Shown here: positions 6,054-6,453 of the stretch, piece after piece | Numbering within the stretch: the stretch's first letter is position 1 | Layout: each line of letters begins with the position of its first letter | Assembly: GCA_041552055.1 (NCBI GenBank) | Contig: JBFELO010000213.1 | Span: forward strand, 1 to 6,453 | DNA: 6,453 nt | Direction: 5' to 3' | Source: JBFELO01 sp041552055 | Lineage (GTDB): Bacteria; Acidobacteriota; Thermoanaerobaculia; Thermoanaerobaculales; Sulfomarinibacteraceae | Notes under the pieces: model-generated | What the model saw: the letters and a program-made list of their open reading frames with translations, nothing else | The model's database searches: none | Told to the model about the DNA's origin: nothing | Position numbers and translations under genes: made by a program

Positions 6054-6058
6054 CTCCC
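6054..6058 (-). promoter_or_regulatory. Probable ribosome binding site of the cytochrome gene
   Basis: GGGAG on the minus strand is 9 nt from the GTG start at 6042-6044. An in-frame TAG at 6048-6050 sets the upstream limit. The next possible start, a GTG at codon 4 (6033-6035), has worse spacing. Confidence 0.55.
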
Positions 6059-6074
6059 TCATCGGTGAGAAAAC

Positions 6075-6099
6075 CTCGAAGACGCGAAGAACGCGAAGG
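6075..6099. repeat. CGCGAAGA-type short tandem repeat beside the GxxExxY gene
   Basis: Three 8-9-nt units read CTCGAAGA, CGCGAAGA and (A)CGCGAAGG. They are followed by the dyad GAATTGAATTC (6102-6112), which touches the stop codon of the GxxExxY gene. I recall CGCGAAGA/TCTTCGCG strings as frequent neighbours of GxxExxY and other scattered small genes in environmental genomes. That association is memory and was not checked. Confidence 0.6.
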
Positions 6100-6112
6100 A
6101 AGAATTGAATTC

Positions 6113-6453
6113 TCATAGGTTGTTCACGAGTCGTTTGATGCCCTGCTTGATGAGCTTCACGTGCCAATTCAAAAGAAACCCGAGGCGGCGATCGCTCAAC
6201 TTGAGATAGGTGATGAGTTGAGCCGTATGGATGGGCAGAAGTCTGTCGACTGCCTTGTTCTCCATCACAAAGCAATCGTCAACAAGCATGTCGATGCGGT
6301 AGCCGCCGTCAACTTGAACGCCCTTGTATTTGATGGGCAGCGGAATTTCGCACACGACGTTGTGGCCTCGGGATCGCAGTTCATAGGTCAGGCAGGGCTG
6401 GTGCGCAGATTCCAGAAGGCCCGGCCCAAGTGCTCGATGAACACCAACCACCG
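6113..6453 (-). CDS. GxxExxY-family protein (PDDEXK_3-like), 5' end outside the window
   Basis: At least 112 codons are visible and the frame stays open to the window edge. The family is usually about 125-135 aa and has residues before the VHRALGPG segment, so the GTG at 6449-6451 is probably an internal Val and the true start is outside. Family landmarks are LGPGLLES, YELRSRG, IPLPIKYKG, YRIDMLV, LLPIHTAQLITYLKL and the ending GIKRLVN. The nuclease-like triad is retained: Asp in YRID, then E-N-K (family E-L-K). The Tyr of the naming GxxExxY motif is replaced by His (GLLESAH), and E-E-C becomes Q-P-C. Family function is unknown; a PDDEXK nuclease fold is predicted. Hand-counted GC is about 51% over 6121-6300, against about 68% in a sample of the cytochrome gene, which suggests acquisition by transfer. 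Confidence 0.9.
   Translation of the reverse strand, partial: VVGVHRALGPGLLESAHQPCLTYELRSRGHNVVCEIPLPIKYKGVQVDGGYRIDMLVDDCFVMENKAVDRLLPIHTAQLITYLKLSDRRLGFLLNWHVKLIKQGIKRLVNNL

Noticed and set aside
4356..6068. Long plus-strand open frame (about 570 codons) opposite the cytochrome gene
   Set aside because: It mirrors the cytochrome coding frame in GC-rich DNA. Its translation is V/L/G/R-biased with no domain, while the minus strand encodes eight heme motifs and phased TPRs.
6048..6275. Small minus-strand open frame ending in FLRVLRVFEVF
   Set aside because: The end is a translation of the CGCGAAGA repeat and the rest overlaps the GxxExxY gene out of frame. This type of sequence is a common spurious prediction.

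Overview
The window reads as a stretch of chromosome from a high-GC, Gram-negative (diderm) environmental bacterium. Two lipoproteins with lipoboxes, an OmpA-type peptidoglycan-binding domain and a periplasmic-type multiheme cytochrome c support a diderm. The two-part beta protein with a glycine-zipper insert and the LPSTG-tailed protein remind me most of Acidobacteriota. That taxonomic guess is inference from memory and is not secure. All five genes I can support lie on the minus strand, so transcription runs from high to low coordinates.

In transcription order: (1) a 5'-truncated GxxExxY-family gene (PDDEXK_3-like nuclease fold) at the right edge, in DNA of only about 50% GC; (2) a short CGCGAAGA-type tandem repeat in the gap after it; (3) a large octaheme cytochrome c with C-terminal HEAT-like and TPR repeats (6044 to 3759); (4) an outer-membrane lipoprotein with a VWA-like domain, four thrombospondin type-3 calcium repeats and an OmpA C-terminal domain (3626 to 2202), closed by a textbook intrinsic terminator at 2145-2173; (5) a repeat-rich spacer of about 370 nt (1832-2201); (6) a lipoprotein with a coiled coil, a proline/threonine linker, a beta domain and a glycine zipper (1831 to 974); (7) a secreted protein with an internally duplicated beta module and an LPSTG-TM-RRF tail (759 to 70).

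Four of the five products are predicted to be exported, and the theme is the cell envelope: one electron-transfer protein and three surface or envelope proteins. Gaps are 132 nt or more between the exported-protein genes, and several contain dyads, so these look like mostly separate transcription units rather than one operon. No rRNA, tRNA, CRISPR array, transposase or integrase is visible. I do not see a clearly new multi-gene system. The best leads are the unusual CX4CH eighth heme site, the sortase-type tail in an apparently diderm genome, the composition break and repeat at the GxxExxY gene, and the repeat-filled spacer.
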